Origin: Conidiobolus incongruus B7586
Taxonomy: Eukaryota; Entomophthoromycota; Entomophthoromycetes; Entomophthorales; Conidiobolaceae
DNA: 10,858 nt
Direction: 5' to 3'
Assembly: GCA_000697335.1 (NCBI GenBank)
Contig: JNEM01012638.1
Span: forward strand, 1-10,858
This document shows positions 8,136 through 10,858 of this stretch, piece after piece. The notes under the pieces were generated by a model that saw only the letters and a list, made by a program, of their open reading frames with translations, did not search any database and was not told the origin of the DNA. The position numbers and the translations under genes are program-made. Each line of letters opens with the position of its first letter. Positions within the stretch are counted from its first letter, which is position 1.

Positions 8136-8640
8136 CAAAATACTCTCCCATAAGCTCACTATTTTTATAGCCATATCTTTATATTAATCTGTCAAAATGC
8201 TTTAGAGATTCTATTTTGCAATCAAAATTTATTTGCCATTTGATATTATTAATAATTAATCTCTTAAGGTCTCTAAAATTAAGAGTATATTTAATAATTA
8301 CTTATGAAATAAAGAATATAATAGCTATTTACTTTTCAGAATTGGTATCAGGATCTAGTATTTGGATGACTCCAGATAATTGATTTTTTATATCTTTTAG
8401 AAACTAAAACGGGTTTTAATTATATTTGGTAGTAAATTATTAACTTTTGAAGTAATTTTAAAATACTTGGTATTTTAAACCTAAAATATAGTTCTTTAGT
8501 TTAAAATTTTTAAAATAATAGTTTAAAAAGTTGTTGATATTATTAGAAATAAAGATAGAGAGTCTATGTTTTACAAAGGAAATTAGGGTAGTTGTTCCTT
8601 TAATATTAGTCATAATAGCTTTGATTCCTAATATAAATAT

Positions 8641-9043
8641 TTATTAAAATATGTTTATATACATTAGTTAATATATTGAACTATATTAAACAAAAAATTA
8701 ATTAAGATAGTAAAGATAATTATTGTTTGTCATAATTTTATAAAAGTATTTTTTATAAAGATATGATATAACTTGGTTAAATAGTATAATATAATTTGTA
8801 ATAATAGTTTGATTAAATAAAAAGGAATAAATAAAGTTTATATATTATATATATTAATACACTAATTTGCAAAAATGAGTCATTAAATCAAATATATATA
8901 TATTTTAATTAATAACTAAAACAATGGTTTATATTAATTTACTTGAAATTATAATATATAATCATGGTATATTATTTGATTATAAATAAATATATTTAGA
9001 TATTTTTAGTAAACTATTAGTAAAAATATTAACCCTTAATATT
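8641..9043. other. AT-rich gene-free stretch
   Basis: This separates the E1 pseudogene, whose ancestral promoter would have lain here on the minus strand, from the Tc1/mariner element. All frames are heavily interrupted. No TATA/CT-tract arrangement stands out against the AT background, and no repeat ends were found. Confidence 0.5.
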
Positions 9044-9045
9044 TA

Positions 9046-9076
9046 ACTAAGGTGAGTTATAAATTTGCAGGTTTTT
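9046..9076 (+). repeat. left terminal inverted repeat of the Tc1/mariner element
   Basis: It begins ACTAAGGTGAGTTATAAATT and ends GGTTTTT. It matches the reverse complement of 10210-10240 except at the outermost base and one internal C/T difference. Confidence 0.9.
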
Positions 9077-9224
9077 AAGATAAAGGGATATATTTAACAA
9101 TATATAACTATATTTTTTTTCTTTATTTGTTATTATTTTATATAATATTTTACAAATATACTAAATTTTTTTTAGTATCATTATATTTAAATCCCTCTTT
9201 AAAAAAATTCATTTTTATATTAAT

Positions 9225-10200
9225 CAACTTTATAAAAAAGGTAAATCAATTTGTAATATTGTTAAAATTACTAGTGTTAGCTAGTTTACTATAGTTAAAG
9301 CTATTAAGAATAGCAATAAAAACATATTTAAACTTAAACTTAAATGTGTTAAAATTATAGATAAATATAATAAGAAGTATATTTATAGGTTAGTTAGTAT
9401 AAGCAAATATAATACTATTGTAAAAATACAATAAATAAAATAAGATTATATAAGAATATTAGTTAGCACTGATATTATTATATATACTTTTTATTAGCAT
9501 AGATACTATTTATACTTTAAGAAAAAACACCCCTAATTAAAAAAATCCTATTGTAAAGTTAAGCAAAAGTTTAAATGTCATTACTAATATTAAACTAAAA
9601 CTAATTAGAATAAGGTTATTTAGTTTAATAAAACCAAAATATTCTTTAGTAGATCTAATAAAAAAGTTAGATACTTCAGAAAAAATGTAGAACTACTTTA
9701 TAACTATCATGTTAATTTTACCCAAAAGTACAATAATAGGTTAATTATTGTTTGGGGATATATATTGTCTTTAGGTGAAAAGTATCTTTATAAAATTAAT
9801 GTGGGAATTAATATTAAAATATACTAAAGTATTAAAACAATAAATTGAAAAAAACTATTGAATAATATAGATTAAACAAATTTAATGTTATTTTCCAGTA
9901 AGATAATACCTCTTACTATACTATAGCTTTTAATACCAAATAACTTAAAATTAACAAAATAATAGTTATAAAGTAGCTTTTTTAATCTATTAACCTTAAC
10001 CTAATTAAATACCTTTAAGATTAGTTAAAAAAAGTTATTAAAGTTTTCCCTCTAATAAAAGATTTAAATCAACTTTATGAATATATTCAAGAAGTATAAA
10101 ACAAGATTAACTTTTCTTAGTATAAGAAGTTAGTTGATTCTATACCCTACAAACTTAAAGTTAGAAAAGTTAAAGATAAATACAATAGGTTTTAATTTTT
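9225..10200 (+). pseudogene. Tc1/mariner transposase relic
   Basis: The ancestral protein was a DDE-type transposase that bound the terminal repeats and cut and pasted the element at TA sites. Pieces in family order: GKSICNIVKITSVS then FTIVKAIK (9240-9318), a helix-turn-helix of the G.S...IA...gvs.sTV type; NKVI.FNKTKIF (9610-9643), the W.KVI.SDETKI block around the first catalytic Asp; RLIIVWGYILSLGEKYLYKI (9738-9800), the family's MVWG block; FQ.DNTSYYTIAF (9891-9930), the FQQDNAPxH block with the second Asp; and a C-terminal VDSIPYKLK (10133-10160), like the family's IDSMPRRV. The first Asp is Asn and the following Glu is Lys; Gln and Trp codons have become stops. These are G:C to A:T changes, as in RIP-type decay. 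Confidence 0.75.
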
Positions 10201-10209
10201 TTTATCACC

Positions 10210-10240
10210 AAAAACCTACAAATTTATAACTCACCTTAGG
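10210..10240 (-). repeat. right terminal inverted repeat of the Tc1/mariner element
   Basis: Read on the minus strand it begins CCTAAGGTGAGTTATAAATT and ends GGTTTTT, pairing with 9046-9076. The TA target site follows directly at 10241. Confidence 0.9.
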
Positions 10241-10242
10241 TA

Positions 10243-10858
10243 AAATTTAAGTGTTTAAATTTTAACCAATTGATATCTAAATATTATTATATAATGATAT
10301 ATATTATTAATAAATATAATAGATTTTAATTATTTAATTTAAGTTTATTTTATTAATTATTAATTAAATTATTAGTAAAAATATAAGTGTTTTTGATTTT
10401 ATAACTTATTTTTACAAGTTAGTATATATATTAATAATAATTACAAATCAAAACAAAACTGAATAAGTTTTGATAAATGGCTTAGTTTTGGAAATTTTAT
10501 TTTTATTAGAAAAGTTTTATTTTAAATTTAAATTAAAGTTGGTAAATGATTATTTTTATATTAAACCTATTATTATTGATTATTTTCCTAATTTTGCTTG
10601 TATTTAAATAAATAACTAAAGAACTAAAATAACTAATTATAATAAGCTAATAAAATCACTTTTTATAGATATAATGATATTATATCAACTAATTATATAT
10701 GTTAAGAGATTAATTTTTTAAGTTTCTATATATATATAATTAATTTATATTTTTAAAAAAAAATTAAATATATAAATAATATTAAAAAATAAAATAAACT
10801 AGGTTTTCTTTCTTCTACTTAATTCTTATTATCTTTTATAAATTATAATATTTTTTAA
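10243..10858. other. AT-rich gene-free stretch
   Basis: This is almost wholly A and T with dense stops in all frames. I find no terminal repeats, tandem array, RNA gene or coding trace that I can support. It is probably old decayed repeat DNA, by analogy with the rest of the window. Confidence 0.5.

Larger units (their letters stand above)
7027..8640 (-). pseudogene. UTR4: enolase-phosphatase E1 (acireductone synthase) pseudogene
   Basis: E1 is a HAD-family enzyme that converts 2,3-diketo-5-methylthiopentyl-1-phosphate to acireductone in cytosolic methionine salvage; usual length is about 230-260 residues. Minus-strand blocks follow the family order. 8467-8634: TNIKGTTTLISFVKH for the family's DIEGT..PISFVKD. 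8333-8403: LKDIKNQLSGVIQILDPDTN. 8144-8272: LIINNIKWQINFDCKIESLK then YGYKNSELMGE. About 7950-8082: IYEDVFPILQKWQSENIS then GQKLLFKYTNHGNIL. About 7775-7781: GHF. 7220-7318: HKFKSTSYVNIAKKLGFESL then ILFLNNN. 7027-7151: VKKTGFSTLVAVHPNNSEID to a final TGA. Introns at 8404-8466, 8273-8332, 8083-8143 and 7152-7219 keep frame and GT...AG ends, and a longer one probably lies near 7782-7950, so this is not a retrocopy. Breaks: TAA at 8179-8181 where the family has Trp, DxEGT now NxKGT, SSGS now FIGT, the ILFLxD aspartate now Asn, a short loss after it, and a 437-base insertion. Confidence 0.85.
9046..10240 (+). mobile_element. Tc1/mariner DNA transposon, full length but dead
   Basis: The 1195-base element is bounded by TA dinucleotides (9044-9045 and 10241-10242), the target duplication of this superfamily. 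It has 31-base terminal inverted repeats that differ at only two positions. The length is typical of single-gene Tc1-like elements. It carries one plus-strand transposase relic. The interior is extremely poor in G and C while the terminal repeats are better kept. Confidence 0.85.

Noticed and set aside
1-10858. Mitochondrial, plastid or microsporidian/Plasmodium-like AT-rich genome
   Set aside because: Short GT...AG introns, solo LTRs with target duplications, a Tc1/mariner element and RIP-like codon changes favour a fungal nuclear AT-rich compartment.
1-10858. CRISPR arrays, tRNA or rRNA genes
   Set aside because: No regularly spaced short direct repeats and no cloverleaf or rRNA-like conserved stretch were found on either strand by eye.

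Overview
The window looks like a repeat-rich, gene-poor compartment of a fungal nuclear genome, most likely a filamentous ascomycete. Most of it is extremely AT-rich. It holds short spliceosomal introns (about 60-70 bases, GT...AG), two solo LTRs with 5-base target duplications, a decayed Tc1/mariner element, and coding relics in which Asp/Glu codons have become Asn/Lys codons and Trp/Gln codons have become stops. That is the expected outcome of heavy C-to-T (G-to-A) mutation such as repeat-induced point mutation (RIP). The organism call is inference; the repeats and relics are seen in the sequence.

Layout. 1-1773 is AT-rich and without a gene, with at most a faint retroelement trace near 540-700. 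1774-2163 (minus) is the only intact reading frame that looks like a real gene, a small NTF2/SnoaL-like protein. 2480-3440 (minus) carries broken coding traces of an unidentified gene. 3474-4985 is a GC-richer block: an older fragment split by a 1162-base solo LTR (3723-4884) that contains two 338-base tandem units. 5162-5456 is another GC-richer fragment of unknown kind. 5863-6353 is a second solo LTR of the same family in the opposite orientation, only 491 bases long because it lacks both tandem units. 6607-6697 has a cluster of GATA-factor-type motifs.

7027 to about 8640 (minus) is a multi-exon pseudogene of enolase-phosphatase E1 (acireductone synthase, UTR4/MASA family, methionine salvage). 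At least four of its introns can still be placed. It is broken by point changes and by a 437-base insertion of unknown class (7330-7766) flanked by an imperfect 11-base duplication. 9046-10240 is a complete-length but dead Tc1/mariner transposon with 31-base terminal inverted repeats and TA target duplications.

There is no working operon or pathway here. The picture is a mutational graveyard: old elements and a methionine-salvage gene copy worn down by AT-directed mutation, younger and less worn solo LTRs dropped in later, and one small intact gene that has escaped. The least explained items are the intact NTF2-like gene, the 437-base insertion, the tandem units that distinguish the two LTR forms, and the unidentified relic at 2480-3440.
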